A DNA stretch of 64,000 nucleotides from Hahella sp. KA22 (GCF_004135205.1 NZ_CP035490.1:2001501-2065500); one strand, 5' to 3'; shown: positions 11,339-21,130, numbered from the stretch's first letter. Notes: a model not told the origin generated them from the letters alone. Made by a program: numbers and translations.

Positions 11339-12823
11339 ATGAGTGAAGAAATCTTAATCAACGTGACTCCGGTGGAAACTCGCGTCGCTGTCGTCGAGAA
11401 CGGCATGCTGCAGGAAGTTTATATCGAAAGAAGTCAGCGGCGGGGCATTGTCGGCAATATCTACAAAGGCAAAGTCATCCGTGTATTGCCTGGTATGGAA
11501 GCGGCTTTTATTGATATTGGATTGGAGCGCGCAGCTTTCATTCATGCTTCGGACGTCACCACCGTGAACCCCGGAGAGGATCGCAACGGCGGCAATAAGC
11601 ACCCCGATATCAGCTCTTTGCTGCGGGAAGGCCAGTCTCTGGTCGTTCAAGTCACCAAAGATCCAATCGGCGCCAAGGGCGCGCGTCTCACCACTCAGCT
11701 ATCTATTCCGTCTCGTTATCTGGTTTATATGCCCGATAACAATCATATCGGAATCTCCCAGCGTATAGAGGATGACGCTGAGCGTGACCGTCTCAAGGAG
11801 CTTATTCAGCTTTGCGTCACCACTGAAGACGCCAATTCCGCCGATGGCGCTGGCTTTATCATCCGCACGGCCGCGGAAGGCGTCGGTTCGGAAGAGTTGA
11901 AATCCGATATCCTTTTCCTGCAAAAGCTTTGGTTGTCTTTACGGGAGAAGATCAAAACTTCACCGGCTCCCGGGCCGATATATGAAGATCTCCCGCTCTA
12001 CATCCGCACTCTGCGCGACCTTGTTCGCCCCTATACCGAAAAAATACGCATCGACTCCAGAGAGAGCTTCCATAAGGCGCTGAAGTTTGTTGATGAATTC
12101 GTCTCTGAGATTCGCAATAAGCTGGAGTACTATCCCGGCGAGCGGCCGATTTTTGATTTGTACAGCGTTGAAGATGAGCTTCAGAAGGCGCTGAGTCGCA
12201 AGGTGCAATTGAAGTCTGGCGGCTACCTGATTATCGACCAGACTGAGGCGATGACGACCATTGACGTCAATACGGGCGCGTTTGTCGGGCATCGCAATCT
12301 TGAAGAGACCATCTTCAAAACCAATCTGGAGGCGGCGCGCGCCATTGCGCGACAGCTGCGGCTGCGAAACCTGGGGGGCATCATTATCATCGACTTCATT
12401 GATATGGAGGACGAGGAGCATAAGCGCCAGGTGCTGCGTATGTTGGAAAAAATGCTGGAGCGCGATCACGCCAAAACCAAAATCAGTTGCGTGAGCGAGT
12501 TGGGGTTGGTGGAAATGACTCGCAAACGCACCACTGAAAGTCTGGGGCAGATGCTGTGTGAGCCATGCCCTGCCTGTGATGGTCGCGGTACGGTCAAAAC
12601 GGCGCAAACCGTGTGTTATGAAATCTTTCGTGAAATTTTGCGGATTAACCGCACCTATGACGCCCAGGGTTATCTAGTGTTGGCGGCGCAAGCAGTGGTG
12701 GATCTGTTGCTGGATGAGCAGTCCGACAGCGTCGCCGATCTGGAAACTTTCATTGGCAAGCGTATCCGCTTTCAGGTGGAAGTGATGTATACCCAGGAGC
12801 AGTTTGATGTTGTTCTGCAATAG
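11339..12823 (+). CDS. rng: ribonuclease G
   Basis: Single-strand endoribonuclease of the RNase E/G family, involved in 16S rRNA 5' maturation and mRNA decay. An N-terminal S1 domain (residues about 38-120, starting GNIYKGKVIRVLPGMEAAF) precedes the catalytic DNase I-like domain. The zinc-link motif CPACDGRGT lies near residue 415. The length of 494 aa and the absence of an RNase E-type C-terminal scaffold identify RNase G. It follows maf by 4 bp. Confidence 0.96.
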   Translation: MSEEILINVTPVETRVAVVENGMLQEVYIERSQRRGIVGNIYKGKVIRVLPGMEAAFIDIGLERAAFIHASDVTTVNPGEDRNGGNKHPDISSLLREGQSLVVQVTKDPIGAKGARLTTQLSIPSRYLVYMPDNNHIGISQRIEDDAERDRLKELIQLCVTTEDANSADGAGFIIRTAAEGVGSEELKSDILFLQKLWLSLREKIKTSPAPGPIYEDLPLYIRTLRDLVRPYTEKIRIDSRESFHKALKFVDEFVSEIRNKLEYYPGERPIFDLYSVEDELQKALSRKVQLKSGGYLIIDQTEAMTTIDVNTGAFVGHRNLEETIFKTNLEAARAIARQLRLRNLGGIIIIDFIDMEDEEHKRQVLRMLEKMLERDHAKTKISCVSELGLVEMTRKRTTESLGQMLCEPCPACDGRGTVKTAQTVCYEIFREILRINRTYDAQGYLVLAAQAVVDLLLDEQSDSVADLETFIGKRIRFQVEVMYTQEQFDVVLQ

Positions 12824-12851
12824 ATTGCAGCGCACACTTTCCGTAGATATT

Positions 12852-12923
12852 ACCGGCCGGCGGCGATACTGAGTTTTTGTCGTCGGCGCCGACTAATTAA
12901 GCATAGACGTATACCGCCGGCGG
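12852..12923. repeat. GC-rich palindromes between rng and yhdP
   Basis: Three perfect self-complementary words occur in 72 bp: CCGGCCGG at 12853-12860, GTCGGCGCCGAC at 12882-12893 and CCGCCGGCGG at 12914-12923. The first and last belong to an imperfect direct repeat beginning TACCG. They may fold in the mRNA just ahead of the yhdP start. No T tract follows, so a classical terminator is unlikely. Confidence 0.4.
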
Positions 12924-12935
12924 CCCGATCCAGTC

Positions 12936-15900
12936 ATGACCATCAAATCCGTGTTAATCAAGATCACGCAATGGATATGGTATGTGGCTATCGCATTGCT
13001 GGTCCTTGTTGCTACTTACCTTTCTATTGGGCGTAACTTCTTCGACGCAGTGTCTGTGTTCAAGGAAGATCTGGAGTTACGCCTGTCCGCTTCCTTGGGC
13101 GCAACAGTCAAAATGGAGGCGCTGGAAGGAAGCTGGGACGGCTTCGATCCCGTCGTTACCCTCAAAAACGTTACTCTAACCGACCCCAATAAAGTCGACA
13201 GCGCGATGACACTGGATTCCCTCGTTGTCCAGCCTGATATGGTCAAATCACTGTTCTCGATGAAACTGGCTTTGAGTCGAGTGGAAATCGGCGATGTCTC
13301 CGTTAACCTGGAACAGAGCCTGAGCGGCGGCTGGCGACTTCCAGGATTGGAGCAGAAAGCGAATAGTGGCGGGGCTCTGGACTGGCGGCGTCTGGCGGAT
13401 TATCTGGCTTCACCGGTGCTGGAGTTTCGAGAAATCCGGCTGCACTGGCGTTATCGCGACAGTCAGGTGGCGGGTTGGCTGATTCCGGTGCTGACAATTC
13501 AAGTTGAAGAAAATAACGTGGCTGCCTCGGGGAGAATTCTGCGGGCGGGAGGTCATACGGATCTGGGGCTGTTTTCCGTCAATGCGCATGATTTGCTTAA
13601 CTCCGGGAAGCTCAATGGCGAAGCTTACCTGAGCTGGCGCAGGGGGGAGGCGCTGGACCCCCTGTTAAACCTGATTTCCGAACATGGCGTACAAGCTACG
13701 GATATCGAAGCCGCAGGGGCTCTTTGGCTGACTTTGGAGGACAATCGCCTTGTCGATATGGCAGGAGATTTGGATATCCCCCGATTAGCCTGGGCGGATG
13801 AGCAAACCACTCTGGCGCCTTTGCAGAATATCAGGGCGCGATTCACCGCGGCGCTAACTGAACAAGGCGGCTGGAAGGTCACCGCTTATGATCTTGGCCT
13901 GGATTGGGCGGGGGACAGCTGGCGTGGTGCGCGCGCATTGGTGGATGTTAACGCGGAAGGCGCGGTCCGGATGGCCCTGGATGATTTGAATCTGGGTCTA
14001 TTGGGGCGTTTGAGCGTCGCCGCTGGCGTCTTGCCCGAAGACGCGTCGCGGCGTCTTGCGAGTTACCAGCCGGAAGGCGCACTGCGCAACATAGGCTTTA
14101 ATCTTGATGCGAACAGGCAGTTTGAGGTGCTCGCGCAGCTCGACCAAGTCAGGGTTGCGGCACATGGCGGAGCGCCCGGCGGCGCCGGTATCGATGGTTT
14201 TCTGCAAGTGCGTAATCATAGCGGCAAGGTCATCTTCAAGGGATCAGAGATGCAACTGAGCTTTCCGGAGCTTTATCACGCGGGGTGGACGTTCACCACT
14301 GGCGAGGGGCGTGTTGAATGGCGTGGTAACGAGGATTATGTCTATGTTTTCGGCAACGGTCTGCGGCTGAAAGAGATTAATGGACTGCAAGCGGAACTAA
14401 GCGGCGCTTTTAGCATACTGCTGCCGCATGACAAGACCCGTGAGCTTAACCTGGAGCTGGCGATCGGAGTGGAGAGTGCGGATGCTCGGGTGGCGTCTTT
14501 GCTTGTGCCGGGACATATCATTCCGCCGGAGCTCAATCGTTGGCTGCGGCAGGCGGTAAAAGGCGGTCAGGTGACGACCGGCGGCTACTTCTATTCCGGT
14601 GTGGTGGGCCCTCTGGCGACCGCTACCAATCATCGCTCGCAGATGTTTTTTAATCTGAAAGACGGGCGTTTGCATTACGCAGACGGCTGGCCTGAGTTGG
14701 AAAATTTTGATGCGCGTCTCGCGATTATCGGAGGCGAATTGAGCGCAATTGTCGGCGAGGGGACGATCGCCGGCACACGGGTTCGCTCGGTGAAGGTGAA
14801 GCGTGACGGCGGAGGAGGGCCTGGCTCACTGCTCCATATCAGCGCGAATATTCGCCCACAGAAAAGCGACTGGGATTATTGGTTGAAGAAGTCGCCTATC
14901 GCCAATGTGACTGCGCCGGTTGTGGAAGACTGGTCTGTCAGTGGCGCCAGTTCTGGCGTGCTGGACTTGACGTTAGATACGGTCGGAGTGGGCCCCCCTC
15001 GTATTGATCTCAAGTTGAAAACAGCCGGATTGAATTTGCGGTCTGAGCGCAATGATCTGGCGTTGACGGATTTACGGGGCGACCTTTCCTTTAGCACCGC
15101 TGATGGCATTCGGGCGAGAGGCATGCAAGGGGCGATATTTGGGCAGCCTGCAAATCTGGACGTGACAACATCAAACTGGTCGGAGCAACGCAAGACGCTG
15201 GCGTTAAAGCTGGCGAGTAAAATAGAGGCGTCTACGCTGCTGGATTGGCTCAAGATCGAGCGGACGGTTCCGCTGTCTGGCCAGCTACCCTATCGCCTTG
15301 CCCTGGATCTCGATCACACTGATAAAAGTCGCTTCAGGCTACGTCTGGACAGTGAGCTGATGGGCGCTGACATTCGGGCTCCAGCCCCTTTCGGCAAGAC
15401 GATACAGGATAGCTCTCCTCTGTCTGTCGTACGCGACTGGGAAGCGGAGGGGAGTCGTGAAAACTGGTCTGTCTCCGTGAAAGATCTGCTGAAAGCGCGT
15501 TTTGAAGTCAGTGACGGGGCGATCAACCGGGGCGCGTTGGCGTTCGTCACGGGGGATAACGCCCCCGAAGGGCTGGAGCTGCCTGCGCGCGGCGTCAATG
15601 TGTCGGGGCAACTATCGCGGTTGTCGGTGTCTGAGTGGCGCACTTATCTGCAAGAGTTCCTCGGCGCGGATATGGGAGATGAGTCAGCAAGTGCGCCGGA
15701 TTGGCTGAATCGCGTGTCGATGCAGGTTGGGAGGCTGGAGGTCGCCGGCGAGTGGTTCAGTCAAGTGGATGCGCGACTGCAACGGCGTTCTGATGGGCTC
15801 GATATTTCACTTGATGACGGAGAGAGGCTGACGGGGACTTTGTCTATCCACGATGACGTCAGCAAGCCGCCCTTTGCGAAGTTTCGGCGTTTGTATATCT

Positions 15901-16811
15901 CTGATAGCGCCGCCACCGCCGTGGAAAAGCGTATGACGCCTGCGGATGTGCCTCTGGCGCAGGTGGATATCGAAGACCTGCGCTTAGGGGGGAAACAGCT
16001 GGGAAGCTGGGCCTGGGTAACACAGCCCCGGGAAGATGGCGTGGTATTCAGTAATATGTTTGGGCGCCTCGCCGGCGCAACTGTGACGGCAAGACTAAGC
16101 TGGCTGATGGACCCGCAAACGGGTCACCAGACTTCGATTCTCACTGGGGATCTGAAAGGCGCTAACTTTGATCGCTTTTATGAGAATCTGGCGGAAGACG
16201 CGCCGCTGACCGCAGAAGATTACAGCTTCAATACGGGTATAGTCTGGCAGGGCGGCCCCACTGAGTTTCAGTGGAAGGACGTGACGGGGCAAATCAGCTT
16301 CAAGATGAGCAATGGCGTATTCCGTGAAGCGTCCAACTCGGCCAATATCTTCCGGGTGTTTGGTATCTTGAACACGGACTCAATTACCCGGCGTTTGCGT
16401 TTGGACTTTTCTGATCTGTATCGTAAAGGCTTGGCTTATGACCAGATTGAAGGAGAGGCGCGCATTGAAGAGGGGGTGATGAACTTTGAAAGTCCGCTCG
16501 CGATCCAGACTCTTTCCAGCGGATTTAAGATAACCGGCAAGACCAGCCTGGTTGATGACACTCTGGATATGCAAATGGTGGTCGTGCTGCCGGTAACGAA
16601 AAACCTGCCGCTGGCGGCGGTTTTGGTGGGGGCTCCCCAGGTGGGGGGCGCATTGTTTCTGATCGACAAGCTACTGGGCGATCCCCTCAGTCGGATGACC
16701 AGCGCCACGTATAAAATCAAAGGTACATTGGATAACCCTGAAGTCAGCCTGCAGCAGATATTTGATAACACCAGCGGCGGCTCGGCTTCGCAGAGAAGGA
16801 GAGCGGATTGA
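12936..16811 (+). CDS. yhdP: YhdP-family AsmA-like envelope protein
   Basis: Very large inner-membrane-anchored periplasmic protein (1291 aa) of the YhdP/AsmA-like group, in which TamB, YhdP and YdbH are linked to phospholipid transport to the outer membrane. One membrane helix spans residues about 13-33 (WIWYVAIALLVLVATYLSI). The rest is beta-rich with repeated GxLxxx(L/I) strands, as expected for a long hydrophobic groove. The C-terminal AsmA-like region runs to about residue 1270. It follows rng by 112 bp and its stop overlaps the next start (TGATG). The context with mreBCD and rng is the standard one. Confidence 0.92.
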   Translation: MTIKSVLIKITQWIWYVAIALLVLVATYLSIGRNFFDAVSVFKEDLELRLSASLGATVKMEALEGSWDGFDPVVTLKNVTLTDPNKVDSAMTLDSLVVQPDMVKSLFSMKLALSRVEIGDVSVNLEQSLSGGWRLPGLEQKANSGGALDWRRLADYLASPVLEFREIRLHWRYRDSQVAGWLIPVLTIQVEENNVAASGRILRAGGHTDLGLFSVNAHDLLNSGKLNGEAYLSWRRGEALDPLLNLISEHGVQATDIEAAGALWLTLEDNRLVDMAGDLDIPRLAWADEQTTLAPLQNIRARFTAALTEQGGWKVTAYDLGLDWAGDSWRGARALVDVNAEGAVRMALDDLNLGLLGRLSVAAGVLPEDASRRLASYQPEGALRNIGFNLDANRQFEVLAQLDQVRVAAHGGAPGGAGIDGFLQVRNHSGKVIFKGSEMQLSFPELYHAGWTFTTGEGRVEWRGNEDYVYVFGNGLRLKEINGLQAELSGAFSILLPHDKTRELNLELAIGVESADARVASLLVPGHIIPPELNRWLRQAVKGGQVTTGGYFYSGVVGPLATATNHRSQMFFNLKDGRLHYADGWPELENFDARLAIIGGELSAIVGEGTIAGTRVRSVKVKRDGGGGPGSLLHISANIRPQKSDWDYWLKKSPIANVTAPVVEDWSVSGASSGVLDLTLDTVGVGPPRIDLKLKTAGLNLRSERNDLALTDLRGDLSFSTADGIRARGMQGAIFGQPANLDVTTSNWSEQRKTLALKLASKIEASTLLDWLKIERTVPLSGQLPYRLALDLDHTDKSRFRLRLDSELMGADIRAPAPFGKTIQDSSPLSVVRDWEAEGSRENWSVSVKDLLKARFEVSDGAINRGALAFVTGDNAPEGLELPARGVNVSGQLSRLSVSEWRTYLQEFLGADMGDESASAPDWLNRVSMQVGRLEVAGEWFSQVDARLQRRSDGLDISLDDGERLTGTLSIHDDVSKPPFAKFRRLYISDSAATAVEKRMTPADVPLAQVDIEDLRLGGKQLGSWAWVTQPREDGVVFSNMFGRLAGATVTARLSWLMDPQTGHQTSILTGDLKGANFDRFYENLAEDAPLTAEDYSFNTGIVWQGGPTEFQWKDVTGQISFKMSNGVFREASNSANIFRVFGILNTDSITRRLRLDFSDLYRKGLAYDQIEGEARIEEGVMNFESPLAIQTLSSGFKITGKTSLVDDTLDMQMVVVLPVTKNLPLAAVLVGAPQVGGALFLIDKLLGDPLSRMTSATYKIKGTLDNPEVSLQQIFDNTSGGSASQRRRAD

Positions 16812-17644
16812 TGAGCGAGTTCACACTGGCGATAGTGCAGTTGGTCAGCACCAGTGATATAGCGCAGAACCTTGCCCGAGTGGAGCACTGGGTGGCGGAA
16901 GCGGCAGGTGGCGGTGCGCAGCTGGTGTTGCTGCCGGAGAACTTTGCATTGTTCGAAAGCAAGCGTTCGTTGGATATCGGGGCTGCGGAGGCGGATGCAG
17001 AGGGCCCAATACGAGGATTTATTGCTGGGCTGGCGAAACGTTTTGGGGTTTGGATTATTGCTGGCTCCTTGCCTTGTGCGCAACGTCCTGACGGCGCTCT
17101 CATTGATGGGCGCGTGCGCTCCGCCTGCTGGGTGTTCGATGATAGCGGGGCTACGGTTGCCCGTTACGATAAGATCCATCTATTTGATGTGGATGTAAAA
17201 GACGCTTATGGCGCATATCGTGAGTCCGCCATATTCGAGCCAGGCGAAAAGGTGGTGGTGATTGATACGCCCTGGATCAGGGTCGGCCTGTCGATTTGCT
17301 ATGATTTACGCTTTCCCGAACTTTATCGGGCGATGACTGAGCAGGGGGCGGAATTGGTGACGGTTCCTTCCGCATTCACCTATGTGACGGGCGAGGCGCA
17401 TTGGGAAACCCTATTGAGGGCGCGGGCGATAGAAAATCAGGTGTTTATCGCCGCCGCCAATCAGGGAGGGCGCCATTCAGAATCTCGACGCACCTATGGG
17501 CGCTCGATGATTATCGATCCCTGGGGGAAGGTTATGGGAGGGCTGGAAGAAGGAGAAGGCGTTTTTCTCTCCACTCTGGATAAGGCTGAGCTGCAGGAAG
17601 TACGGGCCAGAATGCCCGTACTCGCTCATCGCAGACTCAAGTAG
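16811..17644 (+). CDS. carbon-nitrogen hydrolase (nitrilase superfamily, Nit type)
   Basis: Amidase of the nitrilase superfamily, most like the Nit1/YbeM group that repairs deaminated glutathione; the substrate is inferred from family only. The Glu-Lys-Cys triad is visible as E43 (LPENF), K121 (YDKIHLFD) and C163 (SICYDLRFPELYR). The ATG at 16811 is chosen because it overlaps the yhdP stop as TGATG; a TTG one codon earlier is possible. The length of 277 aa is normal. In many relatives tldD follows this gene, but here a convergent darP follows after 10 bp. Confidence 0.9.
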   Translation: MSEFTLAIVQLVSTSDIAQNLARVEHWVAEAAGGGAQLVLLPENFALFESKRSLDIGAAEADAEGPIRGFIAGLAKRFGVWIIAGSLPCAQRPDGALIDGRVRSACWVFDDSGATVARYDKIHLFDVDVKDAYGAYRESAIFEPGEKVVVIDTPWIRVGLSICYDLRFPELYRAMTEQGAELVTVPSAFTYVTGEAHWETLLRARAIENQVFIAAANQGGRHSESRRTYGRSMIIDPWGKVMGGLEEGEGVFLSTLDKAELQEVRARMPVLAHRRLK

Positions 17645-17654
17645 CGCTCTGCAA

Positions 17655-18191
17655 TCAGGCGTCGTCGACAACCTCTTTTAAGTAGCGATACAGCTTTTTG
17701 GCGGCGCCGCGATTCTTGTTTTCCGTAATGTCTTTTTGCGCTGCGCGGATTAGCTGTCGCAGGTGTTGCGCCTCGGTGTTCGGATACTGATTCATAAATT
17801 CAGTCACCGCTTGATCCCCTTCTGAAATCAGGGACTCCCGCCAGCGCTCCAGGCGATGATGCTCCGCAGCCTGTTGTACGGAGCCTTGGTCGAACTTGTC
17901 GAGAAATGAGCGAAGCTCCTCCTCGTCCACATCCCGCATCAACTTGCCGATAAATTGCAGCTGACGGCGTTTGGCTTCGTGGCTGCCGATTTTGTTATAG
18001 GTGTGGATCGCATCCAGCAGTCGGTCAGTCAGTGAAAGCTGGCTGAGTTGGTCTGCTTTAAGTTCCGTCAATCTCTTCCCTAGCTGTTGCAGCGCCTCCA
18101 TCGCCCGTTTGCGGCTGGATTTACTGGGGGGCAGATCCTCTTCGTCGTAATAATCGTCTTCTAAATCGTCGTCGTGATGTGAATGGCTCAT
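17655..18191 (-). CDS. darP: ribosome-associated protein DarP (YjgA, DUF615)
   Basis: Helical DUF615 protein (178 aa) that promotes late 50S subunit assembly in E. coli. The acidic N-terminus (DDDLEDDYYDEEDLPPSKS) is followed by the family core KRAMEALQQLGKRLTEL, TYNKIGSHEAKRRQLQFIGKLMR and the C-terminal RQLIRAAQKD. It is convergent with the nitrilase gene. In many relatives it sits between tldD and pmbA, neither of which is present here. Confidence 0.93.
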   Translation of the reverse strand: MSHSHHDDDLEDDYYDEEDLPPSKSSRKRAMEALQQLGKRLTELKADQLSQLSLTDRLLDAIHTYNKIGSHEAKRRQLQFIGKLMRDVDEEELRSFLDKFDQGSVQQAAEHHRLERWRESLISEGDQAVTEFMNQYPNTEAQHLRQLIRAAQKDITENKNRGAAKKLYRYLKEVVDDA

Positions 18192-18280
18192 TGAAATGCT
18201 CGAATCAACTCTCGGAAACTAAAATGGTAACACAGCGCTCAAGTAAGATAAGAATAGACAGGCATTCGCCTTGCGCCTAG

Positions 18281-19642
18281 TCAGGCGTAGGCGATTGTGG
18301 CGAGTCCCAGAAATGACATAAACCCAACCACGTCCGTAACTGTTGTCAGGATGACGCCTCCGGCCAGAGCGGGGTCTATTTTCAGGGTTTTTAGTATCAG
18401 AGGTAAAGCGGTGCCGGCGATAGCTGCGACGGTCAGATTGATTAGCATCGCTGAGGCGATCAGGACGCCAATAGTGACGTCGTTGAACCAGACCATAGCG
18501 GCGGTCGCCACCACGAAAGCCCAGAGTAAGCCGTTGAAGGCTCCCACCAGAAACTCACGGTTCATCAGCCAGCGAATGTTACTTGAGCTGACCTTGCCCG
18601 TGGCCATCCCTCTGATTACCAGTGTGAGCGCCTGGCTGCCTGCGATGCCGCCCATGCTTGCGACAATGGGCATCAATACGGCCAGAGCGACTACTTTTGC
18701 AATGGTCGCTTCAAAAATGCCAATGACCGCAGAAGCGAGAAACGCGGTGATCAGATTTATCCCCAGCCAGACGGCGCGACTTTTAGCCGTCTTCATGATG
18801 GGGGCGAACATATCTTCCTCTTCGTCCAGACCCGCCATACTCAAGATTTCGTGATCGGCGTTTTCACGGATAACGTCAACCACGTCATCGATGGTGATAC
18901 GGCCTACAAGCTTGCCCTTATCGTTGACGACCGGCGCTGAAACCAAATCGTGGCGTTCGAACAGGGTGGCGACTTCTTTATCGGCAACAGTCGCAGGAAT
19001 CGGCTCCACATCCGTGCGCATGATCTCACGCACGGTTGAGCTAAGGCTGGACACCAATAGCGTAGTGACAGGGAGTACGCCGATAAAATCATCTTTTCGG
19101 TTCACCACCAGCAAGCTGTCGGTCATGTTGGGCAGACTTTTGTGGCTGCGCAAATAGCGAAGCACAACATCGACGGTTATGTCCGGGCGCACGGTGATCA
19201 TGTCCGTGTTCATCAGACCGCCGGCGGAGTCCTCGGGATAGGCCAGGACTTCTTCCAGACGTTGGCGGTCCTGGGCGTCCATGGTCTCCAGGACTTCCTG
19301 GATGACGGCTTCCGGTAATTGCTGTAACAAGTCGGCGAGGTCGTCGACTTCGAAGTCTTCGGCGATCTCGATAACGTCCTGGGCATTCATCTCGCTCAGG
19401 AAGTCGGAACGGATTTCATCGCTCAGATACTGAAGAACTTCGCCATCCAGTTCGTCATCGACTAACTGCCAGAGTAACTTCCGCTCATTGGGCGGAGATG
19501 ATTCCAGCAAGTGGGCGATGTCGCTGGGGGAGAGGCCGCCATTCAGGATGCGCGCGACCTGCTGCAAAGAACCGCTTTCCAGCGCTTCCGCAATGGAGCG
19601 CATACGGACCTTGGCAGTGCTTTTTTCGGTCGCTTGAGACAT
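18281..19642 (-). CDS. mgtE: magnesium transporter MgtE
   Basis: Mg2+ channel/transporter (453 aa). The N-terminal superhelical MgtE_N domain covers residues about 35-135 (PPNERKLLWQLVDDELDGEVL), two CBS domains cover about 140-265 (including NRKDDFIGVLPVTTLL and GRITIDDVVDVI), and a C-terminal domain with five membrane helices follows. The pore region PIVASMGGIAGSQALTLVIRG is recognisable. In known MgtE proteins the cytosolic domains sense Mg2+ and gate the pore. It lies 237 bp downstream of the HPr-like gene on the same strand; no Mg2+ riboswitch could be recognised in that gap. Confidence 0.96.
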   Translation of the reverse strand: MSQATEKSTAKVRMRSIAEALESGSLQQVARILNGGLSPSDIAHLLESSPPNERKLLWQLVDDELDGEVLQYLSDEIRSDFLSEMNAQDVIEIAEDFEVDDLADLLQQLPEAVIQEVLETMDAQDRQRLEEVLAYPEDSAGGLMNTDMITVRPDITVDVVLRYLRSHKSLPNMTDSLLVVNRKDDFIGVLPVTTLLVSSLSSTVREIMRTDVEPIPATVADKEVATLFERHDLVSAPVVNDKGKLVGRITIDDVVDVIRENADHEILSMAGLDEEEDMFAPIMKTAKSRAVWLGINLITAFLASAVIGIFEATIAKVVALAVLMPIVASMGGIAGSQALTLVIRGMATGKVSSSNIRWLMNREFLVGAFNGLLWAFVVATAAMVWFNDVTIGVLIASAMLINLTVAAIAGTALPLILKTLKIDPALAGGVILTTVTDVVGFMSFLGLATIAYA

Positions 19643-19851
19643 AGACTTACATCCGCGTTTAGGGCGGCCCGCAACGGGCAGCGAGGAATTTGCCGGATAA
19701 AATACAGAGACGGGCTCTGCGCCGTTGTGGCGCCAGTATAAGCGAGCCCACTATAAAGTGTAAGTTAAGACGAAAAATAGTCTAAGGAAAATCAGGGAAT
19801 TGTCTTACTTTATTCAAGCGGTTTGTATTGTTTGGCATGCTTGGAAGGGAT

Positions 19852-19866
19852 GGGGCGAAGCGCCCC
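19852..19866 (-). repeat. short GC-rich hairpin after ptsO
   Basis: GGGGCG and CGCCCC form a perfect 6-bp stem with a 3-base loop, 13 bp beyond the ptsO stop. On the minus strand no T tract follows, so it may be a weak or Rho-assisted end, or an mRNA-stabilising hairpin. Confidence 0.4.
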
Positions 19867-19879
19867 TAAAGCGGTAGGG

Positions 19880-20149
19880 TTACTCACCCTCTCCGAAATA
19901 GTCCTCGATCAGAGCCTTGATGGCGTGAAAAGCTTCCTCTTCATCCGGACCTTCTATTTTCAGCGTAAGAAGCGTTCCCTTGCTGGCGGCGAGCATCATG
20001 ACCGCCATTATACTTTTTCCGTCAACTTCCTGGCCTTCTTTGGCTACTCTGATCTTACTGGCGAATCGGCCGCTGGTGGACACGAATTTGGCCGCCGCTC
20101 GGGCGTGCAGGCCAAGCTTATTAATAATAGTGACTTGTTCCTGGATCAT
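19880..20149 (-). CDS. ptsO: nitrogen-PTS phosphocarrier NPr (HPr-like)
   Basis: HPr-family phosphocarrier (89 aa) of the regulatory nitrogen-related PTS, passing phosphate from EI-Ntr to EIIA-Ntr. The active-site histidine is H15 in KLGLHARAA. The serine-site region reads GKSIMAVMMLAAS. It lies downstream of rpoN-hpf-ptsN-rapZ on the same strand, the standard gammaproteobacterial order, and 94 bp after rapZ. Confidence 0.95.
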   Translation of the reverse strand: MIQEQVTIINKLGLHARAAAKFVSTSGRFASKIRVAKEGQEVDGKSIMAVMMLAASKGTLLTLKIEGPDEEEAFHAIKALIEDYFGEGE

Positions 20150-20243
20150 GGGGCGCGATGAGTATAAAAGTTTGAAGTTTCCCGAATGTTGGATTCAGGC
20201 CGGTTTAATTGTTAAGCGACAGTGGCTTCTTATTGTTAAAACC

Positions 20244-21104
20244 TTATTGCGCCAGCTCTTTGTGGCGCACTTGGACATTATCATATTTTTTCTTGAAATG
20301 CTCTCCCAGGCACTCGCAGATATAGACCGAGCGGTGTTGCCCGCCAGTACAGCCGATGCTGATTGTCATATAGGTGCGATTACTGTTCTGGAAGTGCGGA
20401 ATCCAGGTCTCAAGAAAGCTGATAATGTGCTGCAGCATCTGTTCCGGTTCCGGATGCTGCTTCAGGAATTCGATGATTTCCTGATCTGTGCCTTTGTAGC
20501 CGCGCAGTGCGGTGTCCCAGTAAGGGTTAGGAAGGCAGCGCACGTCAAACACCATGTCGGAATCCGACGGCACGCCATGCTTGAAGCCGAACGACTGGAA
20601 GAGCAGGGCCAGTTCCTGGGTTTTGTGCCCGATAACCCTGATCTTCACCTGATCCCTTAGCTGGTAAATGGAGAGATCACTGGTGTCTATATATAGGTTC
20701 GCCAGAGTGGCGATCGGCTCCAGCAGCTGTTTCTCTTTGGCGATGGCTTCTTTCAGCGATGTGCTTTTGCTGCTGAGCGGGTGCTTGCGACGCGTTGCAT
20801 GAAAACGTTTGATCAAGGTGGCGTCATTAGCGTCAAGATAGATGATTTCCACATCAATATTGTGCGCTTGCAGAGTGGCGTAAATCGACGGGAAATCCGA
20901 TAAATCCCTATAAAGATTTCGGGCGTCTATGCTGACGGCGAGTTGCTGATTCTGGGTCTTTCCCTGGTCCAGCACCTCTTGGGTGAGAGGCGAGAGGAGA
21001 CCGATAGGCAGGTTATCGATGCAGTAATAGCCCATATCCTCCAGAACATGGAGCGCCGTACTTTTTCCGGAGCCTGAACGACCGCTTACGATAATCAGCT
21101 TCAT
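20244..21104 (-). CDS. rapZ: RNase adapter protein RapZ
   Basis: Nucleotide-binding adapter (286 aa). In E. coli it delivers the sRNA GlmZ to RNase E and so controls glucosamine-6-phosphate synthase. The Walker A motif GRSGSGKS is at residues 8-15. The C-terminal domain carries the conserved IGCTGGQHRSVYICE segment. It starts 26 bp after ptsN. Whether the target sRNA exists in this organism cannot be judged from the window. Confidence 0.96.
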   Translation of the reverse strand: MKLIIVSGRSGSGKSTALHVLEDMGYYCIDNLPIGLLSPLTQEVLDQGKTQNQQLAVSIDARNLYRDLSDFPSIYATLQAHNIDVEIIYLDANDATLIKRFHATRRKHPLSSKSTSLKEAIAKEKQLLEPIATLANLYIDTSDLSIYQLRDQVKIRVIGHKTQELALLFQSFGFKHGVPSDSDMVFDVRCLPNPYWDTALRGYKGTDQEIIEFLKQHPEPEQMLQHIISFLETWIPHFQNSNRTYMTISIGCTGGQHRSVYICECLGEHFKKKYDNVQVRHKELAQ

Positions 21105-21130
21105 GTCTTCCTCTTTCCATCGAAGCTGGA

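Noticed and set aside
16436-17179. Minus-strand open frame of 247 codons across the yhdP-nitrilase junction
   Set aside because: Antisense to two conserved genes, with a low-quality composition and no ribosome-binding site.
19643-19879. Mg2+ riboswitch upstream of mgtE
   Set aside because: I looked for M-box-like structure in the leader and could not recognise conserved elements; such riboswitches are mainly described in other phyla.
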